Assembly: GCF_963576675.1 (NCBI RefSeq)
Contig: NC_088913.1
Span: 20,844,001-20,908,000 of the forward strand
From: Euphorbia lathyris
Taxonomy: Eukaryota; Streptophyta; Magnoliopsida; Malpighiales; Euphorbiaceae
DNA length: 64,000 nt
Reading direction: 5' to 3'
Shown here one piece after another: positions 22,393 through 33,169 of the stretch; position 1 is the stretch's first letter, and every line of letters begins with the position of its first letter. The position numbers were made by a program, and so were the translations under genes. The notes under the pieces were generated by a model. That model saw only the letters and a list, made by a program, of their open reading frames with translations, ran no database searches and had not been told where the DNA came from.

Positions 22393-23671
22393 AGGAATAG
22401 GATTGATGCGATTAAAGATTGTAACGGGAATTGGGTCTATGAGAATGAAAAAATCCGTAATCTTGCTCTTAACTTTTATAAAGAGTTATTCAAAGAAGAT
22501 ACTGTTGATCTTAGTAAAGCTTATTCAGTTATTACTTATCCCAGGATTGAGGAGGATAATTTTCTGAAAGCCTTCCAGTATGGGGGCCACTAAAGCTCCG
22601 GGGATTGATGGCATTCCTGCTGGTTTCTATCAAAAACATTGGGATACTGTAAAGGAAGGTATTTATAAGTTTATTGAAGGAGTGTTTACTAATCCTGATA
22701 ATATTAGGCATGTGAATAAAACCTTGCTTGTTCTGATTCCTAAAGTTGAAAAACCTTCTTCTTTTTTACAAATGAGACCGATAAGCCTTTGTAATGTTAT
22801 CTACAAAACAGTTACTAAAATGGTGGCTACTAGATTCCGTAATATTCTTCCTGATATTATTAGTCAGAACCAAGGTAGTTTTGTTCCGAGTAGACAAATG
22901 ATGGATAATGTCGTTATTGCCCAGGAGATGATTCATTCTATGAAGATTAAGAAGGGTAGGAAAGGTATTGTGGCTCTCAAACTGGATCTTGAGAAAGCTT
23001 ATGATCGCCTTGACTGGAGTTTTTTGCTTCAGTGTCTTGAAAAAGCAGAGATTCCGGAGAGCTGGAGGAAGTTGATTGAGGTTTGCATTTGTTCTCCTAC
23101 TTTTCAGGTTTTGTTTAATGGGGATATGTCTGAGGAATTCTCCTCTTCTAAGGGTATTAGGCAAGGTGATCCCATGAGTCCCTTTCTTTTTGTTATAGCT
23201 ATGGAAAGGTTAACTCATCTTATTCAGGATGCTATTAATAGTAAGACTTTTCATCCGGTTGCTATTAATAGATTCTGTCCTGCTATTACTCACTTATTTT
23301 TTGCGAATGATGTTATGATTTTTGTGGAAGGGACTGAGGATCAAATGAGGGAGATTATGAGAATTATTAATTGTTTTTGTGAGGCCTCTGGTCAAAAGCT
23401 TAATATTCAGAAGTCTAGAATGCTCTGTTCTAAAAACATGAGTACTGGATTGTGCAAGAAGTTGAGTGATATTTCAGGTATTCCTTTAACCAATTCTTTT
23501 GGTAATTATCTTAGGGTTCCTCTCCATAGTGATAGAGTCTCTAAAGCTTCTTTTAAAGAGATTCTGGATAGAACCAATGACAAGTGTGCTAATTGGAAAG
23601 CTAAGACTTTGTCTCTTGCGGGGCGTCTTACTCTTATTAAATCAGTCAACTGTGCGGTTCCTAACCATATT
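22375..23671 (+). pseudogene. LINE-2 ORF2, inverted 5' half: reverse transcriptase core
   Basis: Reading plus: IIRRQRNRIDAIKDCNGNWV, then from 22580 a long frame with KAPGIDGIPAGFYQKHW, MRPISLCNVIYKTV, ALKLDLEKAYDRLDW and GIRQGDPMSPFLFVIAMERL. The catalytic box is HLFFANDVMIFV: the first Asp of the usual FADD is Asn, which should abolish polymerase activity. The frame changes once near 22585. The sense half lies on the other strand immediately to the left. The frame runs a few codons past the true end of the insertion at 23671 into host DNA. Confidence 0.88.
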
Positions 23672-23971
23672 ATCCCAAGCTTTCTAATATAGTAAACCTC
23701 TATTTTTATAGGACAAATTTCTTTGGCAAAAAGGAACATAATAATTGATATATTAGTTTTGATATTATTTCAAACCTTTAATTTAGCAACTTATTATTTT
23801 GTAAAAAGAATGAATAAAAATTATAAAATTAAAAATAGAGTTATGATTAGTGCAAAACATACACAAACCAATTGATAAAATCATGACTTGGGATGCCATT
23901 ACCAAATTAGGATCCATAGAATATAAAATCCGATTACAAATCAATAATTGTCATTAAAACTGAATTACCAT

Positions 23972-24370
23972 TCAAAATGAATAACTAAGATCTTCTACCT
24001 TTGCCATCAAATGAATTTCAAATTCAACAATCAAACAACCATTAACTATATATCCCTCTGATGCATCTTTGAGTTTGGTAAAAGGTATAAACTCACAAAA
24101 ACCATAAAATCTTGAAAATTTATAGAACAAGTGATTACCTACAATTAACAGATAATTTAAAGTCAAAAAAGATAATAAATGAGAAACCTCAATGTACTGT
24201 ATATTCAAAAGTACCTTTTTTTTTCGAAGTGTTTTCCATGTAACTGATTCCTGATACGTAACACGAATTCGCAATAGAAACTTTCATGATGTATGAGGTT
24301 CTCCAACTGAAGATAGATAGACGGGCCTTCTGACTTAGAATGCCAACCTTTAGGATGAATATCTGACTTC
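23972..24370 (-). pseudogene. TRAF-like (MATH) gene fragment: last two exons only
   Basis: The terminal exon at 23972-24138 encodes NHLFYKFSRFYGFCEFIP followed by EGYIVNGCLIVEFEI, and the exon at about 24215-24370 encodes SDIHPKGWHSKSEGPSIYL followed by RIRNQLHGKHFEKK. Both match exons 6 and 5 of the intact gene at 7038-8716 (GYIVNGCLILEVEI; RVRDQLHGKHFEEK), with GT-AG borders in the same places. The upstream exon has one base too many for the phase because of a longer A run, and the first four exons are absent. Confidence 0.8.
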
Positions 24371-24964
24371 CTACAACATTCAAAAGTAAAATGTTGAAAT
24401 TTTTGAACATTAGTTCCCATTACTGCTCTTTTTCTGTAACAAATTTTCACTGTGTTATTTCATTAGAATTACAGTCTTACATTACAATCTGGACCTGATC
24501 CAAAATCAGAGGAAAGTAATGATCATTTCATGTCACAACGGAAATTGAACAACTATATACTGATGGTTGAAGAGCAATGGAACTAAGCTTTAGTTGCATT
24601 TAAGCTCTCAGTAGTGATTCATACAAACTCCATTTATTTTAATCCAAATCTTCAATAGGAATTGCAAGTGAAACCCATTGACTATCAGCATTAGCAGAAC
24701 CAATTGAAAATCATCAAAACTATAAGTTGAATGAAAAACCGCAGACAACCATACAATACTCAAGTCTAATGACCAAAAAACAGAGAAAAATAGCAGAGTC
24801 TACCAAAACCAGCATCAACCCACAGAAAAACAACATACACAAACAAAGCCACTCAAACCCATCTTTGACAAATTCGATGGTTACAATCCCCTGCATAACA
24901 CAATTTAAAATTTCACAATAAAACTAATCTCATTAGTCACCAACTTTAACTAAAGTTGAATCTG

Positions 24965-25596
24965 CTAAAAACCTAATTCGTTCTTTGCCATCCAAATAGC
25001 ATACACAGCTGCAGTAACAGAAAAACAGCGAACTGGTTAGAAGATATTTACCTTTAGCCTTCTTACAAAGTCTGGAAACAGATAGATTCCTCAAAAATTG
25101 AGTCAAAGGCAACTGACCATGTCTATTCATTTCTTCCCAAACCCGCTTCAATAAAAGAGCAGTAAAAAAAAGATATAGTGAAGAAGACTACAATTAATAG
25201 AATTAACAAACCATTTTTTCTAAAAAAAAATCAGCAACCATTACTCTTTCAAATTATTTCACCCTTAGAATAACTCAAATTTGAAATCAGTTTAACTTGC
25301 TATAGTCAAAAATCAAACTTTAAGAACTAGAAAATAAGCCCCTTAGATTTTTCTGATGAGCAAAGAAACCCGATCAACAAACCAGAAAATTGAGAGAAAA
25401 ACGTACAAAAATCAAATACAAAAATGCAAGAACAAGCAAAAAATTTTAAAAAAAGAAAGAAACCAAAATCATACCAGCATCAATAACCACATCCTAATAA
25501 GTGGTTCCATCTTTTAGAAATTGACTCAAGTCCCAAGTCCATCCAATTCATCTAGGGTTCAAAAACTTACTTTCCAGCTTCACGCCACTGCTCCAT
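24965..25596 (-). CDS. Unrecognised small protein, four short coding exons (about 60 aa)
   Basis: Exons 25571-25596, 25475-25493, 25052-25145 and 24965-25008 are each bounded by GT and AG and sum to 183 nt, one frame of 60 codons plus TAG. The predicted peptide starts MEQWREAGK. Its middle is RVWEEMNRHGQLPLTQFLRN and it ends AVYAIWMAKNELGF. The central piece is hydrophilic and helix-like with several Arg and Lys, and I see no clear membrane segment or signal peptide. I do not recognise the family and suggest no function. An upstream non-coding exon (from 25818 up to about 25870) joins at AG before GTCTAATAATGG, creating a four-codon upstream frame. The clean phasing of four tiny exons argues for a real gene; the 19-nt exon is the weakest part. 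Confidence 0.45.
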
Positions 25597-25817
25597 TATT
25601 AGACCTGCAAAAGATTAAGAAAGAAAATATAAAATCCAATATATAACAAAACCTCATAAATTAGGTTTTTCATTAGACAAAAACACAAATAAGATATCTA
25701 AATTCCAATAGAGATAGGCATGCATATGGAAACTAATGAAAGGAATCAGATTTTGTTTAATTTTAAAATTAGGAACTTCAATTTTCAAGGGAATTAGAGA
25801 AGTATAATGGAGCTTAC

Positions 25818-25870
25818 CGGATTCATTGCTATGTGGGTTTCTCAGAGCTCAATAGAAATGGAGGAGGGTT
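25818..25870 (-). other. Candidate 5' UTR exon of the small four-exon gene
   Basis: It ends AATCCG|GTAAGC on the minus strand, a strong donor site. The next acceptor (TTTGCAG, about 25606-25612) lies just upstream of the predicted ATG. Splicing would place a short upstream frame (ATG AAT CCG GTC TAA) ahead of the main start. Confidence 0.35.
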
Positions 25871-26527
25871 TTAGAGATGAAGAAAAATATCAGAACCAGG
25901 CCAACTAATCATCTTTCCACAAAGCTAAATCAGCGGGAGAAAGATGGATGGAAAGCTAACGAGGGAAAAAGGAGAGTATCGCAAAGAAGGATGGAGTACA
26001 TCACAGAGATTGAGAGAGCAATACAGCTTATCTATATTTTTTATTTGTTAGATTTTGTGTTGGCGGGAGCTTTTGGGGGGAATATTTTGGGCCTAAATAT
26101 TTGGCATAATTATAATATGGAGAGTTTTATTAATTTTTGTAAAACTAAAGGTTTAGTCACTATTACTATTCTTTCAACGAGAGTTTTTCCTTTTATTTGT
26201 TATAGCCATCAATCAATTTATTTTCTTATTAGTCATTGTTTTCTTTTAGGCATAAGTTAAATAACTAAATAAATTAAACAAAAACATATCAAATAATATA
26301 AACTCTTTGAGTAAGGGTGATTTTTTTAGAGTTTAGAATATTTGATATGTTTTAGTTAAATTTATTTAGTTGAAGATTATCTTATATATAATATTATAAA
26401 ATAACGAAACTAACTAAATATTTTTCTTCTCTATTATTGGTCACAAAAGAATTAAATTTTTGGAAAAAAAATATTGGTCTCCATATTTATCTAAAATTTC
26501 CCTCTTTATATATAGCTACGAATAGTA
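25871..26527. other. Intergenic DNA; long plus-strand frame judged not to be a gene
   Basis: A 127-codon plus-strand frame (25877-26260) crosses purine-rich then T-rich DNA and has no recognisable domain. It begins in the promoter and leader region of the small minus-strand gene, so I treat it as chance. Confidence 0.4.
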
Positions 26528-26726
26528 GTGACAAACTGATTTTTGTCCCAAATATATATGCATGTAGTGACAAAATTTAGTCAAAATAAGTATTTCATCA
26601 CAATTTTTGTATGTAGTCTAACTTTAGAGACAAATAATTTATTTTGTCACAATAACCATATTTATTGTGACAAAAATATTTTCGTCCCAAAAGAATTAGT
26701 CACAATATCATGAATTTTTTGTAGTG
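26528..26726. mobile_element. CACTA-type terminus with subterminal repeats
   Basis: It ends GAATTTTTTGTAGTG, the reverse complement of a CACTACAAAAAATTC tip. Subterminal words TAGTGACAAA, TTGTCACAAT, TTGTGACAAAAAT and TTTCGTCCCAAA repeat in both orientations across 26528-26710. No transposase and no opposite tip were found nearby, so this is a truncated or decayed copy. Confidence 0.6.
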
Positions 26727-27334
26727 CCACTATTGGAGTGATTGTGGGTACCAAGGAAAGTTACCAATTTTTGGCAACCTCTTGGCAATCTTGTTTAATT
26801 ATTTTTTAATATTTATAATAAAATAATAATTTGTAGGATTATAATGATAATTTTTCAAGCAACCTCTGTTGGAGCATTTTTTAAGTAAAAGTTGTCAAAA
26901 GTGATGTAAATGAAAGAAACAATAAAATATTATATTTTGGGATTATACTCTTTTAGGTACTCTCTATTGGAGATGCTCTTAATGTCTCTTAATTCATTTT
27001 TTTATTAATAATTTATTATTAAGCAATCTCTCTCCTCTCACTATTGGTAAATATAACAATAATTAATGATTTTAATAATAAAATAGTAATAATGAATGAA
27101 TATAAAGAGCAGTGTTGGAAATAATGTCTTATTGTTTCTTAAATTGCTAAGAATCATTTATATTATTTTTACATTGTCCACTAAAAATCTGTTAGAAATG
27201 CTCTAAGTATATAGACAAACAGTAAACTTTATTTCATACAGAAAGAATGCAAACTTTATTTTATGAAAAGAAATATTTCAAGGAGCGAATATTTATGCAA
27301 AATATTTACAATCGGTATATCAATTATAACCAAC
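26727..27334. other. AT-rich intergenic DNA with MITE-like words
   Basis: No gene. Phrases such as CACTATTGGAGTGATTG, CTCTATTGGAGATGCTCTT and GTTAGAAATGCTCTAA are common in plant stowaway- or hAT-like repeats, but clear ends were not found. Confidence 0.35.
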
Positions 27335-27350
27335 AACTAACATTCACTCT

Positions 27351-28400
27351 TTGGATTTTACTGACAATAGTGACAGTAGGGAGGAAGAAGATAATGGGCT
27401 TGCAGTTGTGGCGAGATTCCTGACTGATAGGAGTATCAATTTTACTGCTATGCGCACTCGGTTAGCTAATTTATGGAGGCCTGGAAAAGGGATTGCAATC
27501 TCTAAATTAGAGGTAAATTTCTTTCTGTTTGAATTCTTCCATATTGTTGATAAGGAGAGAGTCTTAGCCGGAGGTCCATGGTCCTTCGATAATCACCTAT
27601 TGGTTATGAACGATTGGAAAAAAGGAGAGGTGTCGGGGAGTGTCAATCTGGACTATTCTGCGTTTTGGATTCAGGTGTACGACCTTCCGATTGGTACAAT
27701 GTCCGAGGCCATTTGTAAGTAGATTGGTAATTTTGTGGGGCGCTTTCTGGAATACGATCCTAATAACAATACAAGTATCAGGAGGATGTATATGAGGTTG
27801 AGGGTGCTGATTGATGTTAGGAAACCACTGCGCCGATTTAAGAAGATCAAAAAGTCAGCAACTGAGTGGGGATTCATTACTTTTAAGTATGAACGTCTGA
27901 CGAATTTCTGTTACATGTGTGGGCTGCTTGGCCACACTAATCGTTTTTGTGAACAAAGGTTTATTACACCGGCACAGAATGTTTCACTTGAATGGGGATA
28001 GTGGGTTAAGGCGCCAATGCACAGGGGATAGGAGCAATAGGGCTCGAAATGGCTTTGGGAGCCGGGTGGTCGGATGGGACTACAACAACAGCTGCAAGTG
28101 GTTAAGCAGAAAGTGCTGGAGGATATCACAAATGTGCAGGTTGTGAATGCTCAAACCAGTTCCTAGGGGTGTCAGGTGGTAGATGAAGTTCAAGCTATGG
28201 AAGTAGCTTCGAATGTGGAACAGGAAAACACTATTGGAGTTTGTGGATGATCGTAAATGTAGGAGGGCTAATGCGGAGCCTGTGGTGATTGAGGGGGTAA
28301 CGGTAACTAAAGATTCGCCTATTTCCTTTGACGTTCAGGATACGAGTGCTTCTTCTTTTAATGATGCGGTGAGGCCTGGAGATTTGGTCCGCCGAACCAC
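27351..28400 (+). pseudogene. LINE-3 ORF1: DUF4283 and CCHC zinc knuckle
   Basis: The frame opens inside the protein. DUF4283 is recognisable from ANLWRPGKGIAISKLEVNFF and RVLAGGPWSFDNHLLVM. A TAG near 27720 splits the frame, which then resumes through LRVLIDVRKPLRRFKKIKKS to the zinc knuckle CYMCGLLGHTNRFC near 27909-27950 (all ligands present). A further shift follows, and the C-terminal tail before ORF2 is poorly defined. It is missing its N-terminus because of the 5' truncation of the element. Confidence 0.8.
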
Positions 28401-31400
28401 ATGAGTTGTCTTAGTTGGAACTGACGGGGGTTAGGCGATCCTCGTGCAGTTCGATCATTGGGAGAGGTTCTGAGGGCTTCTAAGACGGATGTGATCTTTC
28501 TCATAGAGACTCTTGTGGAGGTTCAGAAGATTGAATCGATTCGTCGTAAGTTTGGTTATGCAGGCAGTTTTAGTGTGAATTGTAGAGGTAGAAGTGGCGG
28601 TCTTGCTGTTTTGTGGAAGGATTCTATTGAAGCTTCGGTGAACTCGTATTCGGATCACCATATTGAAATCCAAATACGTGATTCACTAATGGGGGATTGG
28701 AGATTGGTTGGATTTTATGGATTTGCTGACAGGAATCGACAGAGAGAGTCATGGAGTTTGCTTAATTCAATTGCGTCTGTATCTGTCCTTCCTTGGGTGA
28801 TTCTTGGGGATTTTAACTGCATTCTAAAGCAGGAGGAAAAGAAAGGAGGGTTGTTGTATCCTAATTAATGCAAGCATTTCAGGATGCTATTTTCTCAAAT
28901 GGACTGGAAGAGTTACAGATGGAGGGTGAAGCGTTTACTTAGGAAAGGAGTAGGGGAACGAATTTTTGGATTCAGGAAAAACTGGATCATGCATTTGCTT
29001 CTCCGGAATGGATTGATCAACATTCCGCTTATAAGCTGACGACGCTACTGAGTAATTATTCTGACCATTTACCTATACATCTGCAGTTTAAATCTCGTGT
29101 TGGGGAGATTAGAAAGCGTCGTTTTAAGTTTGAGCAAGCCTGGCTGCATGAGGAAGTGTTCGTGGATATGGTTCGAAGAGTGTGGAGGGCTGGTGGTAGT
29201 AGCTCAATTTTATCTAAACTTGTTGCATCCGCTGATTCGATGGAGCAATGGGGAGTAGGCTGGCGGGGCAAGTTCACTCGTCAGATAGTAGGGTGTAAAA
29301 AAAGGCTTGTTAGGCTCCGTAGTGCAGAAGATACCGAGGGGGTTAGAGCATATTTTGAGGTCAAACGAAGTCTAGATTAGCTATTGAGAATGGAAGAGGA
29401 TTATTGGAGGCAGAGGGCAAAGGCATTTTGGTTGAAAGGGGGGGGGGGATCAAAATTCTAAATTTTTCCATGCCTGTATTAAGGCTAGGCAGAAGAGCAA
29501 TCAACTTTCTCAAATTAAGGATGATCATGGTGTTGCCTATACTGGCCTTGAAGGAATAGGTACTATTATCCAAACTTATTTTGAGAATTTATTTTCTTCT
29601 TCAGTTCCTGTGTGCTCATCTTCTTATTCTCCTTATTCTGATGTGACAGAAGTTATTGAGAATTTGGTTACAAGCGATATAAATGAGCAGCTTATTGCTC
29701 CATTTTCCGTTGAGGAATTTCGTACTGTTGTATTCCAAATGCCCCCGGATAAATCTCCTGGTCCTAATGGACTTAATCCGGGGTTTTTTCAGCATTTTTG
29801 GCCCGATATTGGAATGGATGTTTTTTTGGCTTGTAGGGAGTGGCTGAATTGTGGTCAATTTCCAGTGCATTTAAACGATACTATTATTGTGTTAATTCCT
29901 AAGGTGGAGAAGCCTGAAAAGATGACAGATTTGAGGCCTATCTCTTTGTGTAATGTGTTGTACAAAATTGTTGCCAAGGTGTTAGCCAATCGGTTGAAAG
30001 TGATACTTCCTGATATTATATCGGATACTCAATCTGCCTTTGTCTCAGGGAGGTCAATTGTTGACAGTGTTCAGCTTGCATTTGAGGCAATTCACTACAT
30101 AAAAAGGAAGAATAGGGGCAATCAAGGGCAGGTGGCGTTAAAGATTGATATCAGTAAAGCATATGACAAAGTTGATTGGGGATTTCTGAAGTCGGTAATG
30201 GTAAGAATGGGTTTTTCACATGATTTGGGTTGATTGGATAATGATGTGTATTGGCTCAGTTAAGTATTCAGTCTCTGCCAATGGGGACTTTGTCGGTCCT
30301 ATTATTCCATAAAGGGGCCTAAGGCAAGGTGATCCGTTATCACCTTATTTATTTATTTTATGTGTTGAGGTGCTATCTGGATTAATTAAGAAAGCGAAAC
30401 AGGCCAATTTACTACATGGATGTCGTGTTGCAAGGCACGCACCTAGCATATCTCACTTGTTCTTCGCCGATGATAGCTTTCTCTTCTTTAATGCATCTGT
30501 TGAAGAGTGTAGGGTGGTTCAAGATATTCTGATGGCTTATGAGGCAGCATCTAGTCAAGCAGTGAATTTGCAGAAGTCTAGAATCTTTTTTAGCGGCAAT
30601 GTGGCTGATGACGCCCGTGATCAGGTATGCAATTTATTAAATATGCATTCCCCTCTGAATACTGGGCGCTATTTAGGACTCCCTTCTTTAATTGGGAGGT
30701 CTAAGACCAGCATTTTTTGCTTTCTTAAGGATAGGTTCCGTAAGAGATTTGGTAGTTGGAGTTTCAAATTTCTTTCAATGGCTAGTAGGGATGTACTTTT
30801 AAAATCTGTTGCCCAGGCATTGCCTTCATTTTATATGAGCACATTTCTTTTACCTAAAGCGACCTGTGAGGAGTTGCAGAGAATGATGAATTCGTTCTGG
30901 TCGGGTACGAAGAGTGGTGGGGGTAGATGTATGCACTGGTTTAGTTGGCACAGGCTGTGCCAGGCTAAGGAATATGGAGGCCTAGGATTTCGCGATCTTA
31001 GAGAATTTAATATCTCCCTTTTAGGTAAACAAGGGTGGAAGTTAATATCAAAACCACATATTATGGTGAGTCGGGTTCTCAAAGCTAAATATTTTATGAA
31101 TGATTCATTTTTTACCTCCAAATTAGGCAATAATCCTAGTTATGTTTGGAGGAGTGTGTAGGAGGCTAAGTCGGTTCTTCGGAAAGGCTTGCGATGGAAG
31201 ATTGGAGATAGGGCTGATGTATCTGTGTGGAATGACCTATGGATTAAGGATTGTATGGATTTTAAGGTTCAATCCCCTATCATTGCGGGGTTTGAGAACT
31301 TCCGAGTATCAGATTTAATGGTCGAAGATATGCGTGTATGGGATAGGGGAAGGATTGAGGGTGTGTTAAATCCGGATGAAGTTGAGGAAGTGTGTAAAAT

Positions 31401-32477
31401 TGTATTACCATATCATGCGCAGCGGGACTGTTTGATTTGGAACTGGACTAAGGATGGGGTTTACACCTCTAAGTCTGGGTACAAGTGTTTGCAAGAAACA
31501 CGAGTGACAGAGTGGAGGATGGGGGCATGGAAGAGGCTATGGAATTTGTTTATTCCGCTTAAGTTTAAGTTGTTCCTTTGGCGGCTTTGTGTACATTGCT
31601 TGCCAACCCGATGTCGACTCAGTAGAAGAAATGTTGGTGTTCCCTTAACTTGTGTTTTATGTTTGCAGGCTTATGAAGATGACGAGCATTTGTTCTTCTG
31701 GTGTTTATTTGCTGATACTTGCTGGCGTGTGGCGAATGCGGCTGAAAATGATATCAAGATGATACACTTAGTGATTGGTTCTTGCGGCTCTGTGTTCATG
31801 GGTCGGAGGAGGATGTCACTCGGGCTGCTGCTGTATTATAGACGGTTTGGTCCGTTCGAAATACTATTTTATGGAATGGAGGTGCAGCAATTGCCACTGC
31901 TGCTGTTAATACGTTGGTTCAATACATTCAGGATTGGCGACAGTTCAATATGTTGGGTTCTCGGTCGGTTCGAACTGATGTTTCTGCTCCAACACGATGG
32001 CGATGTCCGGCTGTTGGTGTTCTTAAATATAATGTTGACGCCTCATTATTTGCACAGGAGAAACGCTATGGTTCATGGGTTATTCACCGATCCGAGGGTC
32101 AGTTTGTGGCGTTACGGTCTTGACACGATGTGGGCCTTATACCTGCGAGCTTGGCGGAAGCTGTCGGGCTACGACACGCACTTGTGTGGGTAAGCTCCCT
32201 TAATTATGATCGTGTTGAGTTCGAGGTGGATGCTAAAGCTGTAACGGACAGTCTATTCTCGTCTAAGATTGATGTGTTTGAGTTTGGAACTGTTATTAGT
32301 GATTGTAAACGTCTTATCGCTCAAAAGCCTAATTTTCGGGTTTCGTTTATTCCAAGGTTAGCGAATGGGGTAGCTCATGTTGTAGCTAAACACGCCCTTT
32401 CCAATGCTAATACTTATGTTTCTTTCTCCGTTCCTAGTTGGTTAGAGGACGCGCTATGTAAGGATATTTTTTATTAA
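28401..32477 (+). pseudogene. LINE-3 ORF2: endonuclease, RT, zf-RVT, RNase H (broken)
   Basis: The start is MSCLSWN at 28401, with TGA at 28422 where the family has Cys. The endonuclease continues through GGLAVLWKDS and WVILGDFNCIL to about 28868, then stops and shifts, including a G10 run near 29438. RT starts by about 29.6 kb (PDKSPGPNGLNPGFFQHFW, DLRPISLCNVLYKIVAKVLA). LRQGDPLSPYLFILCVE is interrupted by a TAG near 30310, and HLFFADDSFLFF near 30.46 kb keeps its catalytic Asp pair. The zf-RVT lies near 31.56-31.72 kb. RNase H is frameshifted from about 32.0 kb and ends at 32477. Confidence 0.85.
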
Positions 32478-32751
32478 TTCAAGTTAACAGGTTTGATTAA
32501 AAAAAACTAACATTCACTCCATTTCCATATAATAATTTTTATAAATTATTCTAGCAAATTAGTATTTTACTAAAATATAATCATTCTAATTTTCTAAAAA
32601 ATTTTAACTTGGGTTTTTAATCCAAACTTTAATTTTTTTTATATTAGTTTAGGTTTTGTTATACATTCCAATACTTATTTCCCAATAATGACATGGAATA
32701 TAATTTTTATAGTTAATCAATATAAATTCATTAATATGAATTGGGATAAGG

Positions 32752-32995
32752 TACCAAAATAGGTCTAAGGTTTTTGGGAAAGTACCAATTTAAGTTTAAC
32801 GTTCAAAATAACACCAATATAAGCTTAACATTTAGAACATAATATCAGTTTAGGCTTAACGTTTACAATATAGCATCAATTTAGGTCTCACATACAAAAT
32901 AACACCAATATAGGCTTACCGTTTACAAAATAATACGAATTTAAACTTAACATTTTACAAAATATATACAATTTAAGCTAAACATCATAATTAAG
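32752..32995. repeat. Degenerate tandem repeat, unit about 36-40 bp
   Basis: Units of the form CAATWTARGCTTAACRTTTA plus CAAAATAAYAC repeat about six times with much divergence, from AATAGGTCTAAGG to ATTTAAGCTAAACATC. This is an old minisatellite-like array. The rest of 32520-33086 is AT-rich without a recognised gene. Confidence 0.65.
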
Positions 32996-33169
32996 GTGCC
33001 TTCTATGGTTACTTTGATTTTGACAAAGTACCATTAATTTCAGTTGTTAATCTAAGGTTTATATATATACAATACTAAGTAAATGAGTATGAGAACATAA
33101 ATGACTTCCAATTTTTATAGGTTTCACTTGTGATAAAACATTATATATTAACTCATACCTTTTCCCCGG

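Larger units (their letters stand above)
20634..23671 (-). mobile_element. LINE-2: 5'-inverted LINE insertion with perfect 14-bp target duplication
   Basis: Perfect repeats ATCCCAAGCTTTCT lie at 20620-20633 and 23672-23685. Next to the left one is the poly(A) tail (plus-strand T run). The 3' half (20634 to about 22374) reads on the minus strand; the preceding part of the same ORF2 (about 22375-23671) reads on the plus strand. The inverted piece stops at KSVNCAVPNHI and the sense piece begins at SMQACRLPEP, which is the next stretch of the same protein, so almost nothing was lost at the break. This is the structure made by twin priming during LINE integration. Confidence 0.92.
27350..32504 (+). 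mobile_element. LINE-3: plant LINE, 5'-truncated, with perfect 15-bp target duplication
   Basis: AACTAACATTCACTC occurs at 27335-27349 and 32505-32519. The inserted DNA starts inside ORF1 with no 5' UTR, as expected of incomplete reverse transcription, and ends after the RNase H stop with a short A-rich tail. The order is ORF1 (DUF4283, zinc knuckle), then ORF2 (endonuclease, RT, zf-RVT, RNase H). Both ORFs have several stops and frameshifts. It shares architecture with LINE-1 but lies in the opposite orientation. Confidence 0.92.

Noticed and set aside
25877..26260. 127-codon plus-strand frame
   Set aside because: Composition shifts from purine-rich to T-rich within it, no domain is recognisable, and it overlaps the leader and promoter of the small minus-strand gene.
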